Shown here: positions 47,143 through 57,226 of the stretch, piece after piece
Position numbering within the stretch: the first letter of the stretch is position 1
Layout of the letters: every line of letters starts with the position of its first letter
Source: Saccharomyces mikatae IFO 1815
Taxonomy: Eukaryota > Ascomycota > Saccharomycetes > Saccharomycetales > Saccharomycetaceae
Direction of reading: 5' to 3'
Assembly (NCBI RefSeq): GCF_947241705.1
Contig: NC_079270.1
Span: 496,001-560,000 of the forward strand
Length of the DNA stretch: 64,000 bases
Translations under genes and position numbers: made by a program
Notes under the pieces: generated by a model
Database searches by the model: none
What the model saw: the letters and a program-made list of their open reading frames with translations, nothing else
Told to the model about the DNA's origin: nothing

Positions 47143-47949
47143 TTATTGCGGCACTGTTACTTGAACGTGGAAACTAACTCCCTTGGGGAAAGTTGTTTTA
47201 GGTTTCTCTGTAGGCCTATCAATGAAAGACGCTAAGCAGATAACCTCTTCAGAAGAATAACCTAATGAAGACAAGACGCCTCTGATAATACCCACAGGTA
47301 TCTCTAAAAAGGGCTCTATCATCTTTAATTCCTCGCTCTTTGCACCTTCATCTAAAGAAAACGATTGAATAGGTCGATAGTCGTAATCAAGCAGATAGAA
47401 AGTTCCCCTATGATTTGTTTTCAGATTATCGATCTGCTTACCAAATATTTGTTTCCACACATCCCTGCAAATGAACTTCATTATCAATAAAAGATCCATT
47501 TCTTTGAATTTTAAATTGGGATTGTTGGAAAATATCAATAATTCAGACAGTTTCGATCCAATTTGAAATCCAGTGTTCCTCAGCCTTGCTAAGACCCTTT
47601 CTTTTTCCTCTTCTTCTGCCTTATATAGCTCATATATCAAGTTATGTGAACGTTTGAGGTCTACCGTGTGATTCTCTTCTATCTTCAGTCTCTTTATCAT
47701 GCTACTGATGTTACCATTTTCGGAAGTTACATTGCTATCAGAACTTATAACATCGCCCGATAAATGTCTCTCAATCTCCATAGCCAAAGGAACCATCTCG
47801 TTCAACAGCATCTGATAAATTGACTGACTTACTTTGGGTAATGAGTTCTCGAAAATTTGATACTGTTGTTGAACTCTTTGCTGTTCCGTTGGGGGACCCT
47901 GTGAGGAAGATAGAGGTTGTCCTACATTATTACTATGCGTGGATGACAT
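47143..47949 (-). CDS. TRS33: TRAPP complex core subunit Trs33
   Basis: 268 residues, the S. cerevisiae length, starting [15 protein letters not shown] Gln-rich N-terminus is followed by a Bet3/TRAPP-fold domain from about residue 35: [20 protein letters not shown] helix, then [20 protein letters not shown], a signature of the TRAPPC6/Trs33 branch, and [23 protein letters not shown]. Trs33 is a non-essential subunit of TRAPP complexes, Golgi-localised exchange factors for Ypt1 and the Rab11-type Ypt31/32. It is convergent with the YOR114W homologue and tandem after RPO31. Confidence 0.95.
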   Translation of the reverse strand: MSSTHSNNVGQPLSSSQGPPTEQQRVQQQYQIFENSLPKVSQSIYQMLLNEMVPLAMEIERHLSGDVISSDSNVTSENGNISSMIKRLKIEENHTVDLKRSHNLIYELYKAEEEEKERVLARLRNTGFQIGSKLSELLIFSNNPNLKFKEMDLLLIMKFICRDVWKQIFGKQIDNLKTNHRGTFYLLDYDYRPIQSFSLDEGAKSEELKMIEPFLEIPVGIIRGVLSSLGYSSEEVICLASFIDRPTEKPKTTFPKGVSFHVQVTVPQ

Positions 47950-48254
47950 AATTGCTTATACACCAGCTTTATCGCTACTACTTTGATTTCTTTTATAGAA
48001 TAAGATCTTCGGTCTGGGCTGATATAAGTAGGACACCAAATTCATCATGTTTGAGATTTTTGGTTATGAAACCTTGGACGCGAGAGTATCTGAAAAAGAA
48101 GTGCTATTTTCACCAATTATAGAGAGAAAATACACACTTTATGGGTAAATTTTGTTTATGGTTACTCAACAAGTAGTTGCATATTTGTATATGTTTAATG
48201 ATTATAATAAAAAAATATTACAAATGCTATAAAAGGGGAATAAAAATGATTACT
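47950..48254. other. TRS33-RPO31 spacer
   Basis: 305 bp on the minus strand after RPO31 and before TRS33. AT-rich with an A-run on the plus strand near 48210; no clear motif or RNA gene. Confidence 0.5.
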
Positions 48255-51200
48255 TCAGTTCGCTTTCAACGCCGCCTCATTTGAAAGACTTTCAAACAGA
48301 CATGGCTTTGGTACTAAATCCCTTTCAGATATATTAGTACCTTTAACGACTTTGAAAGAACCGGTACCAATCGACATAGTTTGTCCCAAAATAATACATT
48401 CAGAAACACCTTCAACGGCATCCTTTTTCATATAAAAGGCTGCATCGAATAAGTGGTCCGTCGTCTTTTCGAAGGAAGCTAGTTGCAAGACAGAGTCTCT
48501 CATTTTACTTAAACCAAATCTTGTAATACCCAACACTTCACCTTTATATGTCATAACATCACCTAATAGTTGAATATGACGTGGATCGACACTCATACCG
48601 TGATTACTCATGGTATAGTTAATTTCTCTAATGATACTATATCTTGCAGCTTCAATACCTAGAACGGAGAAAACTTCCAAAACATGGTTAGTCGTAGTTC
48701 TAGATCCAATAACACCGTCTGTACACATAACATCTCGCAGACCGTAACCTTCAACCAATAACTCTCTCTTACCGTCATCCCGAATATTAATCACCGCACG
48801 AGATATATCAGGTAAACCTTTAACGACAACATCAGGAAGCGCACGACGTAATTGCTGCATTCTGTAGAAAACGTCATTCTCACTTGGTTCTTTTGCCGAT
48901 GTGGATATTGATCTTGCTTTGTAACCTTCTGGGAATACATTGATTGCAATACGATCTTTACCGATAATATTGACATCGGACGCTTGTATTTTTAATTTAG
49001 CGGCTCTGGTTATTGCAACTGCGATATCTTCTATGGTCAGCTCCAATTGTAGTTTATCAATGGTACCTAAATCAATTCGTACTTGAATGAAGGACAAGTT
49101 GTCCTTGTAAACATCTTGGACATAGTATGCTACGTCCGATAGCAATGTCTTTTCGACTCGACCTTTAACAACTCTGGCAGCCCTTTCATCATTATCATTT
49201 ACCAGTACGGCGTTGATTATAGGTGTAGAAATAACCTTAGAAGCATTGATAATTTCCTTGATACGAGGTACACCTAATGTGACGTTCATGGAGGCGACAC
49301 CAGCGAAATGGAAAGTCTTCAACGTCATTTGTGTACCTGGTTCACCAATAGATTGAGCGCCAATGGCACCAATGGCAGTACCTGGCTCAAGTCTTGCCTT
49401 ACGATATTTATAAAGGGCAATTTCTAAAAACTTTCTCACAGATTTTTCACTGATTCTATAAAGTTGGCTTACTGAAGTTTTAACATTATCGGGAACAAGT
49501 TTGTCAGGATCTACCTTCTCTGATTCTTTTGTTGGAGGTTCAAGAAGCTCTAGCATTCCTCTGGATTTTCTTAAATTAGCTAAAGCAGTAGCTTTCAAAT
49601 TAATATACTCCTTTAGTGACCGGTAGAAATCCCTCTCGGCGTCATATTGATCTACATATTCGGCCTTGTTCAAGTTTTCCTCCTTGACTAAACATCCACT
49701 ATTATCGTACCGAACCAATCTTTCTTCCAATGGTCTCAATATCTCATTTGTGGTTTGCATGATCGCGTAGGGTAGTAATCCCTCGTCTTGGTTATTGAAA
49801 GTAATATTGTATGCGTGGTCCCAACTTCTGTTGAAATTGACTGGTTGTGCATTACCTTCCATTTCAAGTGGGTCTAAACCATCGCCACCATATGTGAACT
49901 GAACAATACCATTGGCAGAAGTTCTGACTGTGTTGTCGTATTGACAAGACAAATCTTCCAAAGACTTCATTAATCTACGAGACATATAGCCAGTCTCTGC
50001 AGTTTTGACAGCCGTATCGACTAGACCTTCACGACCGGAAATAGCATGAAACAAAAATTCCGGAGGAGATAAGCCTGAGAAGAAAGAGTTTCTAACGAAA
50101 CCTTTGGATTGAGGTGTTTTTGAATTCTTGGGGAAATGTGGTAAAGAACGATCTTGGAAACCATCAGGAACACGATTACCAGAAATAATTTGTTGGCCAA
50201 CGACAGCCACCATTTGAGAAACATTTAATGTGGAACCTTTAGAACCACAAGTAGCCATAATTAGTGGTGCATTCCAATTATCTAATTCATTAATACAAAC
50301 ATCACCGACTTCTTCTCTAACTTTGGACAAAAGCCCACCTATCTTAGCCTCCAGAGTTTGTTCTTCGTTGCAACCAGGTTGTGTTTCTAGTTCACCTTTA
50401 TTAAATAATGTAATTAACTCATCACACTTACTATAAGCAATCTCAACTAGCTCTTCTTTCTTTTGCTTCAAATCATCAGCAGGCGTAACATCATTGATAC
50501 CGATAGAAAAACCTCTGTTACCTAAGAATCTAGCGCATAATTTAGCCATTCTATTCATAGCGTTGGCGGCTTCTTGTGGACCGTAATCTCTCAATATCGT
50601 ATAAAAAACGGAATGCTTTTTACCATCACCCAAAACAGATTTATCCATCACTCCACTGAGAATTTTAGAGCCTCTAATAATTACGAACCCATCATTCTGT
50701 GACATTTCATTTGGCAAGGATTTTGACTTCGGAGGGACAAAGACTTTATTTTTTGCGTCTAGGTTTATTACAACTGGGGAATTGTGATTTGGTTTTATTA
50801 AAAGTGAAAAAACTTGTTTTCCGGTCCATAAGTAGTATGGTTTCATGATAGCAGGGGGTGGTATGTCAAATTGTTCGATTCCATCAGACATCATGGACAA
50901 TAATTGGGTCAATGTAGCACGGTCGTAAAAGGAATCTTTGTGTGATATCAAGTATGAACCAGTAATAAAATCTTGCGTAGCTGCAATAATAGGTTCACCT
51001 GATTTAGGGGTTAATAGGTTATTTTTCACACCCATCAAGTTGATGGCTTCTGCACGGGCCTCTTCAGTTTGTGGAACATGTAGGTTCATCTCGTCACCAT
51101 CGAAGTCTGCGTTATAAGGTGTGCAAACACACTCGTTTAATCTAAATGTCCTCCATGGACGAATTTTAGCATAATGTGACAAAATTGATAGTCTATGTAA

Positions 51201-52637
51201 GGATGGTTGACGGTTAAATAGGACCACGTCACCGTCTTCTAAATGTCTTTCGACAACATCACCAATTTGTAAATTTTTAGCCAGCTTCAAACGATCACCA
51301 TACCTTAGATTTCTTCTTGCATCTTCATTTCTTTTTAATAAATAATTGGCGCCAGGATGAACATTAGGCCCATTTACGATTAACTCTTGTAATTTATGTC
51401 TATTATATCTGGTGACCTTCTCAGGGTATGTTAAAACTTTTGCAACACGATCTGGGACAGCAACCTCGTCAATAGACAAGTTTGGATCCGGAGAAATAAC
51501 TGTCCTACCTGAAAAATCAACACGTTTACCGGACAAATTACCTCTAAACCTACCCTGTTTACCTTTCAGTCTTTGACAGAACCCTCTGATGGGTTTTACT
51601 TTTCCACCGCCATTGGATGAACCTGGTAACATGGCAGGATTAACCGAATCAGAATTGATGTACATTGCAACAGTTAGTTGCAAATAATCCCAATGTTCCA
51701 TCATGTTATTGATCGAAATTCCCTTGTCAAGGCCGGCTTTGATCAAAGATGAAGTCCAAACTATTTCTGTTAGCTTTACCGTCAAATCATCTTCGTTAGA
51801 TGCTGGTGAGTCTTGCATCATAACAGAAGGCCTTATACAAACTGGAGGTGCGGGTAAATATCTCCAGATGTAAGTTTCTGGCCTACCAGAAGGAACTGTG
51901 GCATCTATACCAAGTAATTCACAATCTGCTGACTTAATTTGCTTGAAAAGATTTAAAGTTTTCAATGGATTCAAATCATCCATACAACGTTTCACATAAC
52001 GCTCTAGTTCTGGATTATGTGTGAGGACTTCCTTCCATTCACCTACCCAAATATCCTTTTCAGGAGCCGATTTTTTACCTACCCAACGGAACGTATCGTG
52101 AATAATTTTCAACGCAGCAGAACCGGCACCAGCAGCAGCTTTTTTCACTACACCATTTAGAGCACCACAATGTAGACATCTTCTTTGTTTCTTACATTGA
52201 TCCAAAATTTTCTTCAAAATACCCATACGCCTTAAATTGTCCACTCCTGGACGACGTAATTCTTGCAAAAAATGTCTTTTATCTGTTTCTGATAACAATA
52301 TTGCAGAACAGTTTTTACAGATACCTTGTAATATTTGGATAGTAGCCTTAAAATACCCAATATGAAAAACGGGTAGAGCCAATTTCAGGTGACCAAAATG
52401 GCCATGGCACGATGCCAGGTTGCCGTGACAGGTCGCACATTCAAGGCTGGAAGACGAGACACCCATCTTAGGGTCTAAAGCACCATTTGCCTTTGGAGCA
52501 CGATCTTTCTCTAGATCGAAAAGGTCTCTAGTCGACACTTCCACTTCTGATTGGGCAACGATATCAGCAGCGCTTAGAGCGCTAAATTCCAGGCCTTTGA
52601 TCCTCTTTGGGGTTTCACTGACGACAACTTCCTTCAT
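48255..52637 (-). CDS. RPO31: RNA polymerase III largest subunit C160
   Basis: 1460 residues, identical in length to S. cerevisiae Rpc160. The N-terminal clamp has Cys/His zinc ligands (CATCHGNLASCHGHFGH at about 67-83, CKNC at about 107 and CLHCG near 155). The active-site loop NADFDGDEMNLHVPQ places the three Mg-binding aspartates at Asp511, Asp513 and Asp515. The bridge helix/trigger loop region carries SGLSPPEFLFHAISGREGLVDTAVKTAETGY, and the C-terminal part includes GEPGTQMTLKTFHFAGVASMNVTLGVPR. It is the catalytic core of the polymerase that makes tRNA, 5S rRNA and U6. The gene is intact and divergent from RPT5. Confidence 0.97.
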   Translation of the reverse strand: MKEVVVSETPKRIKGLEFSALSAADIVAQSEVEVSTRDLFDLEKDRAPKANGALDPKMGVSSSSLECATCHGNLASCHGHFGHLKLALPVFHIGYFKATIQILQGICKNCSAILLSETDKRHFLQELRRPGVDNLRRMGILKKILDQCKKQRRCLHCGALNGVVKKAAAGAGSAALKIIHDTFRWVGKKSAPEKDIWVGEWKEVLTHNPELERYVKRCMDDLNPLKTLNLFKQIKSADCELLGIDATVPSGRPETYIWRYLPAPPVCIRPSVMMQDSPASNEDDLTVKLTEIVWTSSLIKAGLDKGISINNMMEHWDYLQLTVAMYINSDSVNPAMLPGSSNGGGKVKPIRGFCQRLKGKQGRFRGNLSGKRVDFSGRTVISPDPNLSIDEVAVPDRVAKVLTYPEKVTRYNRHKLQELIVNGPNVHPGANYLLKRNEDARRNLRYGDRLKLAKNLQIGDVVERHLEDGDVVLFNRQPSLHRLSILSHYAKIRPWRTFRLNECVCTPYNADFDGDEMNLHVPQTEEARAEAINLMGVKNNLLTPKSGEPIIAATQDFITGSYLISHKDSFYDRATLTQLLSMMSDGIEQFDIPPPAIMKPYYLWTGKQVFSLLIKPNHNSPVVINLDAKNKVFVPPKSKSLPNEMSQNDGFVIIRGSKILSGVMDKSVLGDGKKHSVFYTILRDYGPQEAANAMNRMAKLCARFLGNRGFSIGINDVTPADDLKQKKEELVEIAYSKCDELITLFNKGELETQPGCNEEQTLEAKIGGLLSKVREEVGDVCINELDNWNAPLIMATCGSKGSTLNVSQMVAVVGQQIISGNRVPDGFQDRSLPHFPKNSKTPQSKGFVRNSFFSGLSPPEFLFHAISGREGLVDTAVKTAETGYMSRRLMKSLEDLSCQYDNTVRTSANGIVQFTYGGDGLDPLEMEGNAQPVNFNRSWDHAYNITFNNQDEGLLPYAIMQTTNEILRPLEERLVRYDNSGCLVKEENLNKAEYVDQYDAERDFYRSLKEYINLKATALANLRKSRGMLELLEPPTKESEKVDPDKLVPDNVKTSVSQLYRISEKSVRKFLEIALYKYRKARLEPGTAIGAIGAQSIGEPGTQMTLKTFHFAGVASMNVTLGVPRIKEIINASKVISTPIINAVLVNDNDERAARVVKGRVEKTLLSDVAYYVQDVYKDNLSFIQVRIDLGTIDKLQLELTIEDIAVAITRAAKLKIQASDVNIIGKDRIAINVFPEGYKARSISTSAKEPSENDVFYRMQQLRRALPDVVVKGLPDISRAVINIRDDGKRELLVEGYGLRDVMCTDGVIGSRTTTNHVLEVFSVLGIEAARYSIIREINYTMSNHGMSVDPRHIQLLGDVMTYKGEVLGITRFGLSKMRDSVLQLASFEKTTDHLFDAAFYMKKDAVEGVSECIILGQTMSIGTGSFKVVKGTNISERDLVPKPCLFESLSNEAALKAN

Positions 52638-52922
52638 CGGATTCTTCGAAACTGCAGGTTAGAAATATGGTTTTGAGAAATCAGATAGTAGTGAACTCAG
52701 TAAAAGAACAACTATGTAGCCAGTTAGAAGTGAATTTAAGATTAAGCCAATATGTGAAAGAAAAAAATGATTTAGTATACTGTCGGCAATCAATAAAAAC
52801 TTTAGCCACAATTAACTAAGCAGTGTTTCCCAAACCAATGATATTGTTCGACTAATGCAAGCCAAGTAGAGCAAAGATTTTTAAGAAAGTTATATCTAAC
52901 TTCTTTTGCTATTTGATCTGGT

Positions 52923-52928
52923 GATGAG
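52923..52928 (+). promoter_or_regulatory. PAC core near RPO31
   Basis: GATGAG is the PAC box, first described in genes of polymerases A and C, which includes this subunit. It lies 286 bp before the RPO31 start, farther than usual, and a hexamer is common by chance, so the assignment is weak. Confidence 0.3.
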
Positions 52929-53347
52929 TTCTGTCAAAAGAGCTTGTGCAATATTTTTGCAAAAAAATCGTCAGTTCCGTGTGTCACGATATTAACCCGT
53001 GCAGAGTGATAGTAATAACCATATTGCATCCACAATGCGTATAGTAGAGGTATGAAATCCATGTAAGGGGCTATTCATTTTGTACTGAAGGTACTATTAA
53101 TACGTACTTCTGGGCTGGCTGGTTTACCTTACACTTACAAAAAAAATATTGAAGATAATAAAATAAGGGGGTTAGAGATGCAAGATGAAACGGAGTCAGC
53201 GCAGTCAGCACCTAATTTCTTGTGCTTGCTTCAGATTATAAGGAGTTTCTGTTGTGAGCATATCTCTTAATAGTCACCAACGTTATTGTTACTTGATCGA
53301 ACACTTTGCTAGACTTCTTTCAATAGTTATAAGGTTGATGCGTCTTG

Positions 53348-53355
53348 TTACCCGG
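53348..53355 (+). promoter_or_regulatory. Reb1 site of RPT5
   Basis: TTACCCGG is a full Reb1 consensus, 166-173 bp before the RPT5 ATG and 10 bp from the PACE box. Reb1 probably keeps this proteasome promoter free of nucleosomes. Confidence 0.65.
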
Positions 53356-53364
53356 TTATAATAT

Positions 53365-53373
53365 GGTGGCAAA
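53365..53373 (+). promoter_or_regulatory. PACE (Rpn4) box of RPT5
   Basis: GGTGGCAAA is the exact proteasome-associated control element bound by Rpn4. It lies 148 bp before the ATG of a 26S proteasome subunit, the family's standard position. Confidence 0.9.
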
Positions 53374-53520
53374 AATGCATACATTACTAAAAGGGACCCC
53401 ATTAATGAACTCTTAAATAGAAAAGAAATGTCAAAATCCTGTTGAAAGCGTGTGTGTGAATAACCTGTTTGCGGATTATAGAGGTGAAAAGGAATTGGAA
53501 AGTTTTGTTTTTAGTTTAAG

Positions 53521-54825
53521 ATGGCGACTTTAGAAGAATTGGACGCTCAGACTTTACCAGGAGACGATGAATTGGATCAAGAGATTTTAAGTCTTTCGAC
53601 GCAGGAGCTTCAAACAAGAGCCAAGCTTTTGGACAATGAAATTCGTATTTTTAGATCAGAATTGCAGAGATTGTCTCATGAAAACAATGTAATGCTCGAG
53701 AAGATTAAGGATAATAAGGAAAAAATCAAGAATAATAGACAGTTGCCATACCTAGTAGCAAACGTCGTCGAGGTCATGGATATGAATGAAATCGAAGACA
53801 AGGAAAATAGTGAATCTACTACACAGGGTGGTAATGTCAATTTAGATAATACGGCTGTTGGAAAAGCTGCCGTGGTCAAGACTTCTTCTAGACAGACCGT
53901 GTTCTTGCCCATGGTTGGTCTAGTGGACCCTGATAAACTTAAGCCAAATGATTTAGTAGGTGTGAACAAGGATTCGTATTTGATATTGGATACTTTACCT
54001 TCTGAATTCGATTCTCGTGTAAAAGCCATGGAGGTGGATGAAAAACCAACAGAAACGTATTCTGATGTGGGTGGGTTGGATAAACAGATTGAAGAACTGG
54101 TGGAGGCCATTGTATTACCTATGAAACGTGCAGATAAATTTAAAGACATGGGTATTAGAGCACCAAAAGGTGCCCTAATGTATGGACCTCCAGGTACTGG
54201 TAAGACTTTATTAGCGCGTGCGTGTGCGGCTCAAACCAATGCTACTTTTTTGAAGCTAGCAGCACCTCAATTAGTGCAAATGTATATCGGTGAAGGCGCC
54301 AAACTGGTCCGTGATGCATTCGCGCTGGCTAAGGAAAAAGCACCAACTATTATTTTTATTGATGAATTGGACGCTATTGGTACTAAAAGATTTGATTCAG
54401 AAAAATCCGGTGATAGAGAAGTGCAAAGAACCATGTTGGAATTATTGAACCAATTGGACGGTTTCAGTTCTGATGATCGTGTCAAAGTCTTGGCAGCTAC
54501 TAATAGAGTCGATGTTCTGGATCCTGCTCTGTTGAGGTCAGGTAGATTGGATAGAAAAATTGAATTTCCACTACCATCAGAAGATTCTAGAGCCCAAATT
54601 TTACAAATCCATTCAAGGAAAATGACCACTGACGATGATATTAATTGGCAAGAGCTCGCTAGGTCTACTGATGAGTTCAATGGTGCACAGTTAAAGGCGG
54701 TAACTGTAGAGGCTGGTATGATTGCCTTGAGAAACGGTCAATCTTCTGTCAAACATGAAGACTTTGTTGAAGGCATAAGCGAGGTTCAAGCAAGAAAATC
54801 AAAATCGGTATCCTTTTATGCATAA
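53521..54825 (+). CDS. RPT5: 26S proteasome regulatory ATPase Rpt5
   Basis: 434 residues, the S. cerevisiae length. The N-terminal coiled coil (about 30-75, [20 protein letters not shown]) is followed by an OB domain and the AAA+ module: Walker A GPPGTGKT (222-229, Lys228), Walker [15 protein letters not shown] with [23 protein letters not shown] and arginine fingers. The C-terminus SFYA is the HbYX motif that docks in the 20S alpha-ring pocket and opens the gate. Rpt5 is one of six ATPases unfolding substrates in the 19S base. PACE and Reb1 elements upstream agree with coordinated proteasome control. Confidence 0.97.
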   Translation: MATLEELDAQTLPGDDELDQEILSLSTQELQTRAKLLDNEIRIFRSELQRLSHENNVMLEKIKDNKEKIKNNRQLPYLVANVVEVMDMNEIEDKENSESTTQGGNVNLDNTAVGKAAVVKTSSRQTVFLPMVGLVDPDKLKPNDLVGVNKDSYLILDTLPSEFDSRVKAMEVDEKPTETYSDVGGLDKQIEELVEAIVLPMKRADKFKDMGIRAPKGALMYGPPGTGKTLLARACAAQTNATFLKLAAPQLVQMYIGEGAKLVRDAFALAKEKAPTIIFIDELDAIGTKRFDSEKSGDREVQRTMLELLNQLDGFSSDDRVKVLAATNRVDVLDPALLRSGRLDRKIEFPLPSEDSRAQILQIHSRKMTTDDDINWQELARSTDEFNGAQLKAVTVEAGMIALRNGQSSVKHEDFVEGISEVQARKSKSVSFYA

Positions 54826-55282
54826 GAATAGTAATCTGAGTTCTCGATATGCCATACACATATCTACATATTTAAATATATCATTTTATTTAGACTCACA
54901 TAATTTCCTTGTTATTGAAACTGTATATGGCTAATTGTATATTACTTACTATTTGATGAAACCTAGAGTGGACTAAGGGGTGCATGTACATTAGGATTTG
55001 ATTTTCTTTCTTTTATTTTATATTTTGTTAAAAAGTTGCAACTTTCAAGAATGCTGTGAGGAAGAGAAAAATGTAGAAAAATAAGACGCACTTATGCCTG
55101 CAAGAGCCCATATAGAATGGACCTCATTTGGTGATTTAAGAAAATTGTTGTATAATAGAGAAACGGAGGAATATTTGTGGAAGTAAGATTTCATTACCAT
55201 TACACCTTTCACGTGAAACGATTGATCCTTTTATCAAAGCATATCGTACTAAATATTCAAACCAGGTAACATTTATAGTAAT
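54826..55282. other. RPT5-RTC5 spacer
   Basis: 457 bp with RPT5 terminator signals (TATATA-like near 54870-54885), an exact ARS-consensus match at 55016-55026 and the RTC5 promoter. No gene. Confidence 0.5.
55016..55026 (+). other. Exact 11/11 match to the ARS consensus sequence
   Basis: TTTTATATTTT fits WTTTAYRTTTW in an AT-rich spacer between two tandem genes, flanked 3' by more AT-rich DNA. A chance match is quite possible. Confidence 0.2.
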
Positions 55283-56983
55283 ATGGGGCAATCCTCCTCT
55301 ATAAGTTCCAACAATGAAGAAGGCTCTTCCCATTCAAGAAAATTCGCAAATGACAGGGATGTATTAACATATTTCAATACTAAAGCACAACGACAGATCA
55401 CTGTGCCAGAATTGGTCAGCCTTAAAGGAAATTTGCAAATCGAAAACCTGAATACTCCAATATCTCATAAACGCTTATGTAACTTTCTTTATTTTCCACA
55501 AAACCATACTATAATTGTAGGGATAGTAACTAACATGCTAAGAGTTTTGAGCAATTTCCCACTAGTGAACTCATCTTATGAACCAATTACAGGATATGGA
55601 CTATTAAAATGTATTGTATTGTTGAATAAATCAAGATGTGAGAAATTCTTAAAAATCAAATCATATGATCAATTAAAACTACTGTTTATTTCTTTATCGC
55701 TTCAAAAGACTGATAAAGAAGAATTGTCCGAAGATAATGAAAACAATGGAGTCAAGGAGAAGAATATAAAACAAATTATAACCGGGTTTGATGATGTCGA
55801 TACTGAAGTACTATATCTTCCAGCTGATTTTATGCTTCAATTTTTAACATGGCTTTTGATACTGAGTGTTGAATGCCCCACCACCAACTCTACCATAAAT
55901 AATGAAACAAATGTTCAGTGGGACAAATTCAAAATCCCTGCGATGAATCTTCTTAGAACAATGAACCCAGACGTGGTAAACAATATAGAATCTCATTTTA
56001 TAACATATCAACAATTTTCAACTGCAATAAGGACTGTAATGCCCAATCTTTTAAAGCCACTAGAAAACTTAATGGAACACTTTCTTTATTTGCAGCATGA
56101 TTTGGTTGATTATGATACTAATTTGTCAAGTATTCAAGACTCCAAAATAATGACTCCAGCGTTATTGGCCCAACTATCTACGGGACTTCCTAAAGAACTA
56201 TTCATTCAGAAGCTACAAAGTTTATACATTGGAAGGAAAAGTGGTTTCTCAATGAGGTCTTTGCAAGCTAAGGTATTCAAATGGATGGCTCCTTCAATTT
56301 TAGTCGTTAGTGGAGTGAGGATAACAAATTCTGAGGAATACGCAGCTAATAAAAATCCAAGGTATCGCCATTTTCTTGAAGAATTTCCAATATTAAAAGA
56401 CTCAGATCAAAAAATGGATGCGTCTCTTATGAATAAAAAGAAAACTACTTTTGCTGTATACATAGACGATCCATGGAAAGTAACAAACAAAGACTATTTT
56501 GGTGATTTAAATACGAGAATAATACAAATATCACCAAGGCAGGATATCTATAAAGTCAACAAAAAAGGTACAGTTTATTTCAATACAATCGGCGGCGGAA
56601 TTGGAATCGGAAATAAACAGCCACTAATTAAATCGGCATCTAAGAGGTACGTACCAGGAAACGTATCGTTGACTTTCGACAGCACCCTAGAATTCGCTGT
56701 GTTTAGGAATACTGGTTATGGGGGATCATTAGACCCTGGACTGTTATCAATGGAAAGAAAGGAGGAAAACTCCTCTTTTGAACTGCATATTTTGATTCAA
56801 GATGTAGAGGTATGGGGTTGTGGTGGTGAGAAGGAATTAGAAGAGCAGATCAAACAACTAGCATGGGAAGAAGCGGAGTCTAAAAGAAGACAACAGATTA
56901 ACTTAAGAAGCTTGGGAGAAGACCGTGCCCTACTAGAAATGGCAGGTTTAGTTGGCCAACATCAAGGTGGTGGTTCAATGTGA
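55283..56983 (+). CDS. RTC5: TLDc-domain protein Rtc5
   Basis: 566 residues (567 in S. cerevisiae). The N-terminus MGQSSSIS fits an N-myristoylation signal (Gly2, Ser6), the lipid anchor reported for Rtc5. A helical N-terminal half (about 20-285) precedes a C-terminal TLDc domain (about 290-525) with SMRSLQAKVFKWMAPSILVV, FAVYIDDPWKV, GTVYFNTIGGGIGIG and the late LEFAVFRNTGYGGSLD block. Recent work as I recall places Rtc5 and Oxr1, the two yeast TLDc proteins, as V-ATPase interactors favouring V1-V0 disassembly at the vacuole. The terminal Glu/Lys helix and GGGSM end are conserved. Confidence 0.93.
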   Translation: MGQSSSISSNNEEGSSHSRKFANDRDVLTYFNTKAQRQITVPELVSLKGNLQIENLNTPISHKRLCNFLYFPQNHTIIVGIVTNMLRVLSNFPLVNSSYEPITGYGLLKCIVLLNKSRCEKFLKIKSYDQLKLLFISLSLQKTDKEELSEDNENNGVKEKNIKQIITGFDDVDTEVLYLPADFMLQFLTWLLILSVECPTTNSTINNETNVQWDKFKIPAMNLLRTMNPDVVNNIESHFITYQQFSTAIRTVMPNLLKPLENLMEHFLYLQHDLVDYDTNLSSIQDSKIMTPALLAQLSTGLPKELFIQKLQSLYIGRKSGFSMRSLQAKVFKWMAPSILVVSGVRITNSEEYAANKNPRYRHFLEEFPILKDSDQKMDASLMNKKKTTFAVYIDDPWKVTNKDYFGDLNTRIIQISPRQDIYKVNKKGTVYFNTIGGGIGIGNKQPLIKSASKRYVPGNVSLTFDSTLEFAVFRNTGYGGSLDPGLLSMERKEENSSFELHILIQDVEVWGCGGEKELEEQIKQLAWEEAESKRRQQINLRSLGEDRALLEMAGLVGQHQGGGSM

Positions 56984-57226
56984 CGCGTTGCTTGTTTGCA
57001 TATATTTTTAATTGCTGGCTTTGATTGAAAAAACCAAAAGTCATCGCATAAAGCTATAGTTTTATTAGTACTTAGTACATCTAAATTGAAAGGTACAAAG
57101 TCTTTATATTTACTTTATATTTCCCAGTATCCGACTTTTATTACTTAATTTACTTATTATTCGTCGGTTAGCTCAAACGACATTCTCTATCTCATGTGTT
57201 ATTGTTGGTAGAGAGAAGGAGGGGCG

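Larger units (their letters stand above)
52638..53520. other. RPO31-RPT5 divergent spacer
   Basis: 883 bp. The RPT5 side carries Reb1 and PACE elements; the RPO31 side carries a PAC core at 52923-52928. No gene or RNA was seen. Confidence 0.6.
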
